DNA from: Candidatus Wallbacteria bacterium
GTDB taxonomy: Bacteria > Muiribacteriota > UBA6191 > JACPRK01
NCBI GenBank assembly: GCA_016213845.1
Contig: JACQZN010000090.1
Coordinates: 1-52,281, forward strand
Length of the DNA: 52,281 nucleotides
Direction of reading: 5' to 3'
Below the pieces are notes generated by a model, which made no database searches, was not told where the DNA came from, and saw nothing but the letters and a program-made list of their open reading frames with translations. Made by a program: the position numbers and the translations under genes. Positions 8,259-14,565 of the stretch are shown here, one piece after another. The first letter of the stretch is position 1; every line of letters starts with the position of its first letter.

Positions 8259-8882
8259 TCAGGCGGCGCGGTGGCCTCGGCAAGCGAAGATGGCGCAGCC
8301 GCCGTTGTAGCTCCAGCAGTCGTCGTGGTGGGGGGCCCGGCACGAGGGGCACTGACGGGCTTCGCCGCTGATGGGTGAGGCGCAGACCGGGCAGGTTGCG
8401 CGACGGGCGTCGAACGAGACCGTTGCCAGGCCGGAAAAACCGCTCGTGGAGCGGGTCGGCTTCAGACGAAACTGGCCGCTGGCCCCTGGCGATTCCCACA
8501 GGTGGACGCCGCGACGCTGGGCCAGGCAGGGGGCGGGCTCGGCTGCGGCCTCGGCGCGGGTGGCGACCACGTGGCGACCCGAGATGCGGCCGCGGCCGCG
8601 GGTCACGATGGGCGGGCGTGACTGCTCTTGCGGCTCGCGGGTCTCGTGCGGCAGCCCGAAGCATCCGACGAAGGCGACGACGGCCTTCATCGGGAGCTCT
8701 ACCAGCAGCGTCCAGAGCAGCCAGAAGACGAAGGACAGCAGGCTCCATGCGGCGTTGCCGAGGATGGCGAAGAAGCTGAAAAGAAAGCCGTCGCCTTGGC
8801 TGCCGGCGCGCACGCCGGCCAGTGAGAGGACGAGGTCGAGGAAGAGCTGAAAGAAGGCCCAGCCAATCTCGAAGGGCTCCAT
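8259..8882 (-). CDS. Membrane protein with C-terminal prokaryotic RING-finger domain
   Basis: 207 residues from ATG at 8882 (a TTG six codons upstream is also possible). Two hydrophobic stretches (about 5-25 and 37-75, the second probably spanning twice) are followed by a cytosolic linker (about 80-160). The C-terminal zinc-binding module has CPVC, CPSC, HHDDCW and GGCAIFAC. The spacing of four Cys pairs and one His, with Trp after the Cys and a final Gly-Cys-Ala, matches the prokaryotic RING-finger family 1. Comparative genomics has linked that family to ubiquitin-like conjugation or membrane-associated signalling in bacteria. No E1, E2, ubiquitin-like or JAB gene is beside it here, so an E3 role is not supported by context. 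It is convergent with tRNA-Pro. Confidence 0.75.
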   Translation of the reverse strand: MEPFEIGWAFFQLFLDLVLSLAGVRAGSQGDGFLFSFFAILGNAAWSLLSFVFWLLWTLLVELPMKAVVAFVGCFGLPHETREPQEQSRPPIVTRGRGRISGRHVVATRAEAAAEPAPCLAQRRGVHLWESPGASGQFRLKPTRSTSGFSGLATVSFDARRATCPVCASPISGEARQCPSCRAPHHDDCWSYNGGCAIFACRGHRAA

Positions 8883-9011
8883 GCCCGGGCTGAGGGACAA
8901 GCGGCTTGCCGCATCGGACGTCGAGTCTGGTGGGGGGGCTTCGGCAGTGGGTCTAAGGCCGGACGTGCGATGTGCCGATGTCAGGAGGCCGTAACGACAA
9001 GGAGCGTCGAG

Positions 9012-9473
9012 ATGAACAGGCTTGGAAGGACTCTGGCGGTTGGGGTCTTGGGAGTGGTGGCGTCGCTGTTGGGCCCGTCGGTGCCTGCTGCGGAAGGACA
9101 GTCAGGAGCGAAGGTCGCGAGACCGCTCCAGATGGAGTTCTCCGTGGTGGAGCAGGAGGCCGACGGAAGCCGGCACGTGATCGCGTCGCCCAAGGTGCTC
9201 ACGAGGGACGGGGACCTGGCGACGGTGCGGGTGCGGACTCAGTCGGGACACGGGCTGAACCTAATCGTTTCGCCCAAGAAGCTGGCGGACGGGCTGGTGA
9301 AGCTGAACGTCAATTGCCGGTCGTGGCGCGAGGAGTCGGACGGGGCGGGTCGCAAGCGGCTGAAGTCACGCGAGGTCCAGAGCAAGGTCGTGGTGGCGGA
9401 GGGCCGTCGGGTCGAGCTCAAGAGTGGAGGCGACCAGCGGATGACGCTGGAGCTGGAGATCCGCGAGCTGTAG
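9012..9473 (+). CDS. Small exported protein resembling a stand-alone secretin beta-domain fragment
   Basis: 153 residues from ATG at 9012, with AAGGAG at 8999-9004. A longer in-frame start at 8970 lacks a ribosome site and would disrupt the signal peptide. After the signal peptide (1-27, ending PAAEG) the sequence follows the pattern seen in the core of secretins. A line like VIASPKVLTRDGDLATVRV is followed by LNLIVSPKKLADGLVKLNV, which parallels SAPKLLTGDNQEATI and LQLTPRITKND in GspD of this window. The rest is basic and ends in LELEIREL. It is too short to form a channel. It may be a periplasmic partner or a beta-sandwich protein of independent origin. Its neighbours are the RING protein (divergent, 129 bases away) and a 371-base intergenic region. 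Confidence 0.7.
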   Translation: MNRLGRTLAVGVLGVVASLLGPSVPAAEGQSGAKVARPLQMEFSVVEQEADGSRHVIASPKVLTRDGDLATVRVRTQSGHGLNLIVSPKKLADGLVKLNVNCRSWREESDGAGRKRLKSREVQSKVVVAEGRRVELKSGGDQRMTLELEIREL

Positions 9474-9526
9474 GAGGAGTCCTGGGCGGTCGTTGGAGTT
9501 GCGCCGACAGTCAGTGGCCCTTGGAG

Positions 9527-9552
9527 AACCCGGTACAGGCAGACGCCACGGG
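9527..9552. repeat. Copy A of a 26-base repeated hairpin motif
   Basis: The motif AACCCGGTAC-n-GG-n-AGACGCCACGGG recurs almost unchanged at 18347-18372 (24 of 26 bases identical, differing at two positions). CCCG at the left can pair with CGGG at the right. Here the flanks are not A/T-rich, unlike copy B, so terminator activity is weaker or absent. It lies about 55 bases after the stop of the small exported protein gene. Confidence 0.6.
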
Positions 9553-9618
9553 CTACTGACGCGGCGGGGGGGGGCGGAGATCCGCCCGGGATGCGGGGAG
9601 TAGAGGGACTCCTGGAGC

Positions 9619-9639
9619 GGGGGAGGGGAGGGGCCGGGG
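9619..9639 (+). other. G-quadruplex-type tract
   Basis: Four G runs of at least four bases (GGGGG, GGGG, GGGG, GGGG) are separated by loops of one, one and two bases. This matches the standard intramolecular G4 pattern with very short loops. It lies 145 bases upstream of the -35 box of the phasin-like promoter. It could equally reflect G+C bias, since other G runs occur nearby (9564-9575, 9679-9686). Confidence 0.4.
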
Positions 9640-9724
9640 CGGCGATGCGGCCGTCTTTTCTGGCATTGGGGTGGAGTGCGCGGGGGGGGCAGGGTCTGAA
9701 GCCGCTTCTGGAGCGGGAAGTTGA

Positions 9725-9755
9725 TGCACTGCAAAAAAAGAATTTTTGCAGTGCA
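9725..9755. promoter_or_regulatory. Perfect 13-bp palindrome, probable PhaR operator
   Basis: TGCACTGCAAAAA (9725-9737) and its exact inverse TTTTTGCAGTGCA (9743-9755) are separated by AAGAA. A third half site, TGCAAAAAA, runs on to 9760, three bases before the -35 box. In PHA-producing alpha- and betaproteobacteria the repressor PhaR binds TGC-rich sites of the CTGC/GCAG and GCA-plus-A-tract kind in front of phasin genes. A phaR gene lies 3 kb away. A regulator bound here could block or displace RNA polymerase at the adjoining promoter. Confidence 0.65.
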
Positions 9756-9763
9756 AAAAAGTA

Positions 9764-9792
9764 TTGACGTTCGGGCCGCGGGGCGTTATGAT
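9764..9792 (+). promoter_or_regulatory. Strong sigma70-type promoter of the phasin-like genes
   Basis: TTGACG (9764-9769), an exact 17-base spacer and TATGAT (9787-9792). An A-tract just upstream of the -35 box may act as an UP element and is also part of the operator. Expected transcript start is near 9799, with a leader of about 45 bases that ends in AAAGGAG (9831-9837), 7 bases before the ATG. Confidence 0.8.
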
Positions 9793-9844
9793 AGGGCCAT
9801 CACGAACGACACCGAAACCGGAACTAAACCAAAGGAGACCCACG

Positions 9845-10126
9845 ATGAACCTCAACACGATCCCCGCCCCCGTCGCCCCGGAAGCTCTCGTCAACCTCGC
9901 CTCCAGCCAGATCGAGCGCAACGCCCGCATCGGCAAGATGCTCGCCGAGACCGCCACCAAGACCTTCGTCGGCTCCGTGGAGCGCAACGCCCACCTGACC
10001 GTCGCCCTCTCCAACGAGCTCGGTGCGATGGCCGTCGAAGCGGTCGACGCCGCTGCCAACTTCGCTTCCGCCGCCCTCGCCCCCTTCGCCCCGGCCGCCG
10101 AGTCGGCCAAGGCCTCCAAGAAGTGA
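9845..10126 (+). CDS. Small phasin-like protein, copy 1
   Basis: 93 residues from ATG at 9845 with an AAAGGAG ribosome site. The sequence opens with MNLNTIPAP, followed by one long amphipathic helix rich in Ala, Val, Asn and Glu (about 12-75; IERNAR, KTFVGSVERNA, VALSNELGAM). It ends in an Ala/Pro/Lys tail (SAKASKK). There is no signal peptide. The composition and heptad-like helix fit granule-associated phasins, although it is shorter than usual and no family match can be proved by eye. Support comes from the PhaR-type palindrome in its promoter and from phaR, phaC and phaB within 8 kb. It shares 79 of 93 residues with the next gene. It may otherwise be a small abundant structural protein of another kind. 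Confidence 0.75.
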   Translation: MNLNTIPAPVAPEALVNLASSQIERNARIGKMLAETATKTFVGSVERNAHLTVALSNELGAMAVEAVDAAANFASAALAPFAPAAESAKASKK

Positions 10127-10135
10127 CCCTACCAC

Positions 10136-10154
10136 CCGGGCGGTCGTCGCCCGG
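10136..10154 (+). other. Intercistronic hairpin between the twin genes
   Basis: CCGGGCG (10136-10142) and CGCCCGG (10148-10154) form a 7-bp stem with a 5-base loop, 9 bases after the first stop codon and 58 bases before the second start. There is no T-tract and no second promoter, so it may stabilise or partly terminate the upstream message and set a ratio between the twin proteins. Confidence 0.45.
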
Positions 10155-10212
10155 AGTCTTCAATCCGTAACCTCTAACTCCGAACCTCACGACCTCTGAA
10201 AGGAACCCAGAA

Positions 10213-10494
10213 ATGAACCTCAACACGATCCCCGCCCCCATCGCTCCGGAAGCCCTTCTCAACCTGGCTGCCAGCCAGATCGAGCGCAACGCCCGCGTCG
10301 GCAAGATGCTCGCCGAGACCGCCACCAAGACCTTCGTCGGCTCCGTGGAGCGCAACGCCCAGCTTTCCGTCGCCCTCTCCAACGAGCTCGGCGCCATGGC
10401 TCTCGAGGTCACCGATGCCGCCGCGAACCTCGCCCAGGCCGTCCTGGCGCCCTTCGCCCCGGCCACCGAGTCGGCCAAGTCCTCCAAGAAGTGA
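10213..10494 (+). CDS. Small phasin-like protein, copy 2
   Basis: 93 residues from ATG at 10213, with GAAAGGA at 10198-10204. It is a tandem paralogue of the preceding gene: 14 substitutions, nearly all conservative (V/I, V/L, H/Q, A/V), no indels, and identical first nine and core residues (MLAETATKTFVGSVERNA). Divergence is concentrated in the C-terminal half of the helix (residues 64-88). Both copies keep the SAK-SKK tail, which suggests selection for two functional versions rather than decay. It is expressed either from the upstream promoter through an 86-base intercistronic region or by an unseen promoter. A strong G+C hairpin follows 9 bases after the stop. The role is probably the same as copy 1. 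Confidence 0.75.
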   Translation: MNLNTIPAPIAPEALLNLAASQIERNARVGKMLAETATKTFVGSVERNAQLSVALSNELGAMALEVTDAAANLAQAVLAPFAPATESAKSSKK

Positions 10495-10503
10495 CCGTAT
10501 CCC

Positions 10504-10535
10504 CGGGCCGGCCGCACAAGCTGCGGGCCGGCCCG
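10504..10535 (+). terminator. Strong hairpin ending the twin phasin-like unit
   Basis: CGGGCCGGCCGCA (10504-10516) pairs with TGCGGGCCGGCCCG (10522-10535), giving 13 bp with one bulged G and a 5-base loop CAAGC. It begins 9 bases after the stop codon. A T-tract is missing, so it may act with Rho or as a 3' stabiliser. Confidence 0.5.
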
Positions 10536-11129
10536 CGGTCTCGAGGCTCTCGAGGCCGGCGAGAGTGAGCCGGGCCGGTATTGTTCCTGGCTCCGCCCCC
10601 TGGGCTGCCGTCGAACGGCTAGCGGCCCTCCGGAATCTCGCGTGACGCCAGGCGGCCGCTCCGGGCCTTGGTGTTGAGCCTCCCCCCTCCCATTTCTCAT
10701 CGGATCGGCCCCGTGCCGTCGGGGCGCCCGGGCCCGGAAGGGCTCGCGCGTGCCCGGTGCCGCGGTCCGGGGTCGATCCGAGCCGCCGTGGTAGTCGCAT
10801 CACCGTTGATGCAATGTCTCGGCGGCCGGCAGCCCGGACACCCGTTCTGGGTCTGCTCGCCGGTATCCGGCGGTGGCCCACCAGATCCTGGGCCGTCCAT
10901 CGGGCCGGCGAGGCGGGGGCTCGGATGGCAGCGCGAAGCGCGAGCCGCGTTGCCTTCGGGCCCCTGCCACCTTTCCTCTCTTTGTTGCTCGACCCCTGGG
11001 CGGCTCGGGTCGGCCCGGGTTTGCCGCTCCCGGCACTGCTGTCATGCCGGACGAAACCGGGCACCAGACGGCGCTATACTGTGCCCGTTCCGCTCACGAG
11101 TCTGCGACGCCAACAGAATCCTCCAACCC
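10536..11129. other. Gene-free stretch before the acyl-CoA synthetase
   Basis: About 594 bases with no credible gene. Reading frames that cross it lack ribosome sites and have the skewed composition of G+C-rich shadow frames. It contains an inverted repeat GCATCA-CCGT-TGATGC (10797-10812) and several G+C hairpins near 10910-10970. A -10-like TATACT (11075-11080), about 50 bases before the synthetase start, lacks a good -35 box. No tRNA, RNase P, SRP RNA or tmRNA signature was recognised. A structured small RNA cannot be excluded. Confidence 0.4.
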
Positions 11130-12662
11130 ATGCGATTCAACGACTGGATCACACACCACGCCGCCGTTCATCCGGAGAAGCCCGCGCTGGTCCTGCTCGA
11201 CGAGGAGCGAACCATCACCTACTCCGAGCTCTCCAGGCGCGTCGATCGCGCCTCCCGATGGCTCGGCGAGCTCGGCGTCGGCCCTGGCGATCGCGTCGCA
11301 GTCCTGGCTCCCAACAGCCTGGCTCACTGGGAGCTCTACTTCGCCACCGCCAAGCTCACAGCACTCTTCGTACCCTTCAACTTCCGGCTGGCTCCCGAGG
11401 AGTTGAAGACCATCCTCCATCTGGCTCGCCCCAAGGTCCTGGTGGTCGCCCCCGAACTCTGCGCCGCGGCGTCCGACGGCGCTCCCGCCGCCACGCGTCT
11501 GTTCGGTCTCGGCGTGCCGCCTGCCGGCATCGACTCCTACGAGGCTGCCCTGATGGCCGCTTCCGACGCGCCCGTGGAGGCCCTCCCCGCCGGGCTCGAC
11601 ACCGTTCACCAGGTGCTCTACACCTCGGGGACGACCGGCCAGCCGAAGGGCGCGATGCTGACGCTGGGGCAGGTGCACTGGAACTCCCTCAACACGGGCC
11701 TGGCCACCGATCTCACTTCCCAGGACAGCACGATCACCTACACGCCCCTCTTCCACACCGGCGGGCTCCATGTGCTGTCCACGCCTCTCTTTCACCGAGG
11801 CGCCACCGTTTTCCAGATGGCGGCCTTCGATGCCGAGCGGATCCTGGCTGCGCACGAGCGCTACCAGATCACCACGCTCTTCGGCGTGCCGACCACCTTC
11901 CAGATGCTGGCCGAGTCGCCGTCGTTCCAGCGCACGGACCTGAGCTCCGTGCGCTTCTGCCTTTGCGGCGGCGCCCCGTGTCCCATCCCGTTGATTGAGC
12001 TCTACGCGCTCCGCGGGCTGGTCTTCCGCCAGGGGTTCGGCATGACGGAGGTCGGTCCCAACTGCTTCAGCCTGCCACCCCAGGATGCGGTCCGGAAGGC
12101 CGGGACCGTGGGGCGCCCGATGCTCCACGTCGCCGCGCGGGTCGTGGACGCCTCAGGAGCAGCGGTGCCGCCGGGCGCCATCGGTGAGCTGGAGCTCTCG
12201 GGGCCGGTGGTCAGCACCGGATACCTGGAAAATCCCGTTGCCACGACCGCTTCCCGCCGCGACGGCTGGTTCCGAACCGGGGATCTCGCCAGCGTCGACC
12301 AGGAGGGTTACTTCCGCATCGCCGGCCGCAGCAAGGAGATGTGGATCTCGGGCGGAGAGAACGTCTATCCGGCCGAGATCGAAAACGCCCTGGCGACCCA
12401 CCCGGGCGTGAGCGAGGCATGCTGCTTCGGCGTTCCGGACCCCAAGTGGGGCGAGATCGGCTGGGCTGCCGTGGTGATCCGGGCTGGCTACGCCGTCACC
12501 TCAGAGACGCTCCTGGAATTTCTGCGGCAGCGGCTGGCCCGCTACAAGGTCCCACGCCGCATCGATCTCGTGAGCGAGCTGCCGCGAAACGCCAGCGGCA
12601 AAGTTCTGAAGCACTACGTGCGCGCCCTGATGGAGGAGCGCTCCTCAGGGGGAACGTCGTGA
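11130..12662 (+). CDS. Acyl-CoA synthetase (AMP-forming, FadD-like)
   Basis: Activates a carboxylic acid to its CoA thioester through an acyl-adenylate. The 510-residue product begins at ATG 11130 with the usual RFNDWI...ITYSELSRRV opening of class I adenylate-forming enzymes. Longer in-frame starts upstream are not credible. The P-loop motif YTSGTTGQPKGAM lies at about 164-176. It is followed by FHTGGLH, the A5-type QGFGMTE, the A7/A8 region GWFRTGDLA and GRSKEMWISGGENVYPAEIE, and the catalytic C-terminal Lys in PRNASGKVLK. Length and motifs fit medium- or long-chain fatty-acid ligases or related 3-ketoacid ligases, and the substrate cannot be assigned. Lying in the PHA island it could feed fatty acids or 3-hydroxy acids into polymer synthesis. 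The phaR gene is convergent downstream. Confidence 0.88.
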   Translation: MRFNDWITHHAAVHPEKPALVLLDEERTITYSELSRRVDRASRWLGELGVGPGDRVAVLAPNSLAHWELYFATAKLTALFVPFNFRLAPEELKTILHLARPKVLVVAPELCAAASDGAPAATRLFGLGVPPAGIDSYEAALMAASDAPVEALPAGLDTVHQVLYTSGTTGQPKGAMLTLGQVHWNSLNTGLATDLTSQDSTITYTPLFHTGGLHVLSTPLFHRGATVFQMAAFDAERILAAHERYQITTLFGVPTTFQMLAESPSFQRTDLSSVRFCLCGGAPCPIPLIELYALRGLVFRQGFGMTEVGPNCFSLPPQDAVRKAGTVGRPMLHVAARVVDASGAAVPPGAIGELELSGPVVSTGYLENPVATTASRRDGWFRTGDLASVDQEGYFRIAGRSKEMWISGGENVYPAEIENALATHPGVSEACCFGVPDPKWGEIGWAAVVIRAGYAVTSETLLEFLRQRLARYKVPRRIDLVSELPRNASGKVLKHYVRALMEERSSGGTS

Positions 12663-12733
12663 TGCTCATGCTTCGACCGGCGGCCCTCGAATCGCTGCGC
12701 CAGACGGCCCGGCGCAAGCGACAGGCTCCGCGC

Positions 12734-13183
12734 TCAGCCCCGCTTGCCGCGCGCGCCGCCGCGGCGGCTTCGGAGCGGCTCAGGCGGTCGGGCGGGGGGC
12801 TCGCCGCCGGAAGCCGGGTCCGCAGGCGCGACCACTCCAGCCTTGCGGCCGAGCTCCACGTAGGCCCGGAACGCCGCCGGCAGGTGCGACTGGAAAAAGT
12901 CCCTCACGGCTTGCTGCTGCAGGCTTGCCAGCTCCCGGAGAAACTCGATCGGCATCGCCTCGGAGACCGCTCCGGCTCCTTCGGTGAGGAGCGCCATCAG
13001 CGTCGGCTGGGTCAGGTCCTCGTCGGTGCGCGCGTCGCGCACGATGAATTCGACTTGCGATCGCGCCAGCCCCAGAAGCTCGTCGCGGCTGATGCAGCGG
13101 TGTTCCACCGTGTCGTAGAGCCGCCGATTTCCGTAGCGCTTGATGAGGCGAGGGCCTCCGGGCTCGGTGGTTCGTCGTGCCAT
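12734..13183 (-). CDS. phaR: Polyhydroxyalkanoate synthesis repressor PhaR
   Basis: DNA-binding repressor that senses PHA granules and controls phasin genes. 149 residues from ATG at 13183. A longer frame to 13339 crosses the divergent TetR start and has no ribosome site. The N-terminal PHB_acc_N domain is clear (about 13-70; LIKRYGNRRLYDT, then SQVEFIVRDARTDEDLT and LMALL). A C-terminal PHB_acc-like region follows (about 80-125; IEFLRELASLQQQAVRDFF, and AFRAYVELG), with a short basic, Pro-rich tail. It is convergent with the acyl-CoA synthetase and divergent (32 bases) from the tandem TetR gene, so the two regulators may share a control region. The likely target is the palindrome at 9725-9755. 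Confidence 0.88.
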   Translation of the reverse strand: MARRTTEPGGPRLIKRYGNRRLYDTVEHRCISRDELLGLARSQVEFIVRDARTDEDLTQPTLMALLTEGAGAVSEAMPIEFLRELASLQQQAVRDFFQSHLPAAFRAYVELGRKAGVVAPADPASGGEPPARPPEPLRSRRGGARGKRG

Positions 13184-13215
13184 CGGTCGGAGTTTAGCAG
13201 GCCCGGAGGCGCATC

Positions 13216-14565
13216 GTGAGGGACGCGATCTCCGGCGCCACCGGGGCGGCTTCCCCCGCCGTGCCCGTGCCGAGCCCATCGAGCCGTGGGCGCGCGACGC
13301 GCCAGAAGTTGCTGAAGGTGGCTCGCGGCCTGTTTGCACGAAAGGGGTTCCGCAGCGTCACGCTTCCCGACCTGGCCCGCGCCGCGCGGCTTTCGCCCGG
13401 CGCTCCCTATCAGCACTTCAAGGGCAAGGAGCAGATCTTCGCCGAGCTCGCGTCCGGCTTCGGGCTGGCGCTGGCGGAGCGGCTCGGGACGGCCATGGGT
13501 CCCACGCCGGCGAAGCGGCGGTGGCGTCAAGTCTACTGCGCTCTCCTGGAGGCGTTTGCGGCCGAGCGGGACCTGTTCGCGCTCTTTCGCGAAGCCGAGT
13601 TCGCCGTTGGCAGCAGCCCCCACGATTCGCTCTTGCCGGTCGTGAGCCGCCTGCAGGAGCTCGTCGCACGGCACCGCGAAGACGCCGGCCTTCCGGCCTC
13701 GGAGCCGGCCGCCGAGGAGAACCGCATCCTGGCGTGGTGCCTGTTTGCCCTGGCCTACTTTCCGGCGGTCTCAGGGTCGCTCTGGTGTGAGCCCGACGCC
13801 TTGCCGGTCGAAGAGGTCGCCAGCGAGCTGGCGCGGTTCGCCGAGCTCGGGCTCGGCGTCCCGGCCGCACCGCTGTCCGGACGGGCCGGTCCCGTCTGGG
13901 CGTCGAAGCATCTACCGGCTCCGAAAGACGAACTGGCTCCAGGAGCGCTTTCCCGGCCGGCAGCCGAGCGCATTCTGGCCGCGGCAGAGCAACTCTTTGC
14001 CCGGAAAGGATTCGGCGCGGCAACGGTCTCGGCGATCGCGCGGCTGGCGCGCGTTCCGGACGCCGCGGTGTCCGCCCACTTCGGCAGCAAGGAGGGTTTG
14101 CTGGCGCGCGTCGTGTCGCAGATTCGCGGCGACCTCGTTGCTCGTGTGGCCCGGGCGGCAGCGGGGCTCGAGCACCGCGCGGCAGTCGAGGATGCCAGCC
14201 TGCTAGCTTTTTTCGACTTCTTGCGCGCCCGGCCGGGCGTCTACCGGATCGTCCGGGAGGCGGAGTTCGTCGTGCCGGGCGAAGGCAGAGACTACTACCG
14301 GAGCCTTCTGGCTCCTTACGCCGCCGGGCTCGCAAGGGCCCGCACGGCTCGACAGATCCGCACTCGGAATCCTCGAGTGACCGCGCAGGCCCTGATGGGG
14401 CTCGGTCACTGGCTGGGGCTGCTCGTCATGGTGGACGGCGCGCTCAGGCCCGTCGAGGCCGTCGAGATCGTCCGGAGGTTTCTGAGAGCGGGACTCGGCT
14501 CGTTCGCGCCCGCGTGGCCTGGCCCGGGACGCCCAGAGCGGAACAACAGGAGGAGAGGAAAATGA
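13216..14565 (+). CDS. Tandem (two-in-one) TetR-family regulator
   Basis: 449 residues from GTG at 13216 with GGAGGC upstream. It contains two complete TetR units. The first helix-turn-helix lies at about 27-80 (LFARKGFRSVTLPDLARAA, YQHFKGKEQIFAEL), followed by its own ligand/dimer region with LFREAEFAV. The second HTH lies at about 248-303 (LFARKGFGAATVSAIARLA, AHFGSKEGLL), with a matching second C-terminal region (RIVREAEFVV, YYRSLLAPYAAGL). Normal TetR proteins are about 200 residues and dimerise, so this one is a covalent pseudo-dimer or binds two half-sites of unlike sequence. Its stop overlaps the phaC start (ATGA at 14562-14565), indicating translational coupling. It probably controls its own PHA operon in response to an acyl-CoA or acid. 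Confidence 0.88.
   Translation: MRDAISGATGAASPAVPVPSPSSRGRATRQKLLKVARGLFARKGFRSVTLPDLARAARLSPGAPYQHFKGKEQIFAELASGFGLALAERLGTAMGPTPAKRRWRQVYCALLEAFAAERDLFALFREAEFAVGSSPHDSLLPVVSRLQELVARHREDAGLPASEPAAEENRILAWCLFALAYFPAVSGSLWCEPDALPVEEVASELARFAELGLGVPAAPLSGRAGPVWASKHLPAPKDELAPGALSRPAAERILAAAEQLFARKGFGAATVSAIARLARVPDAAVSAHFGSKEGLLARVVSQIRGDLVARVARAAAGLEHRAAVEDASLLAFFDFLRARPGVYRIVREAEFVVPGEGRDYYRSLLAPYAAGLARARTARQIRTRNPRVTAQALMGLGHWLGLLVMVDGALRPVEAVEIVRRFLRAGLGSFAPAWPGPGRPERNNRRRGK

Larger units (their letters stand above)
9474..9844. promoter_or_regulatory. Regulatory region upstream of the phasin-like twins
   Basis: A 371-base gene-free stretch. In order it holds a copy of a 26-base repeated motif (9527-9552), G-rich tracts including a G-quadruplex-type run (9619-9639), a possible terminator hairpin GGCCG...CGGCC followed by GTCTTTTC (9632-9659), a 13-bp perfect palindrome (9725-9755), and a near-consensus promoter (9764-9792) with a 52-base leader to the first phasin-like gene. 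An in-frame upstream extension from 9746 runs through the promoter and is not a credible start. Confidence 0.6.

Noticed and set aside
9746..9844. Upstream in-frame extension of the first phasin-like gene
   Set aside because: It runs through the palindrome, the -35 and the -10 boxes; the ATG at 9845 has a good ribosome site and matches the start of the paralogue.
10700..10800. Possible SRP RNA or RNase P RNA (GGGCCCGGAAGGGCTCG segment)
   Set aside because: Only a fleeting resemblance to the SRP tetraloop region; the asymmetric loop and the required flanking stems are absent.
10668..11129. Upstream extension of the acyl-CoA synthetase frame
   Set aside because: The family normally starts with the RFNDWI-like segment encoded at 11130; the extension has no ribosome site and atypical composition.
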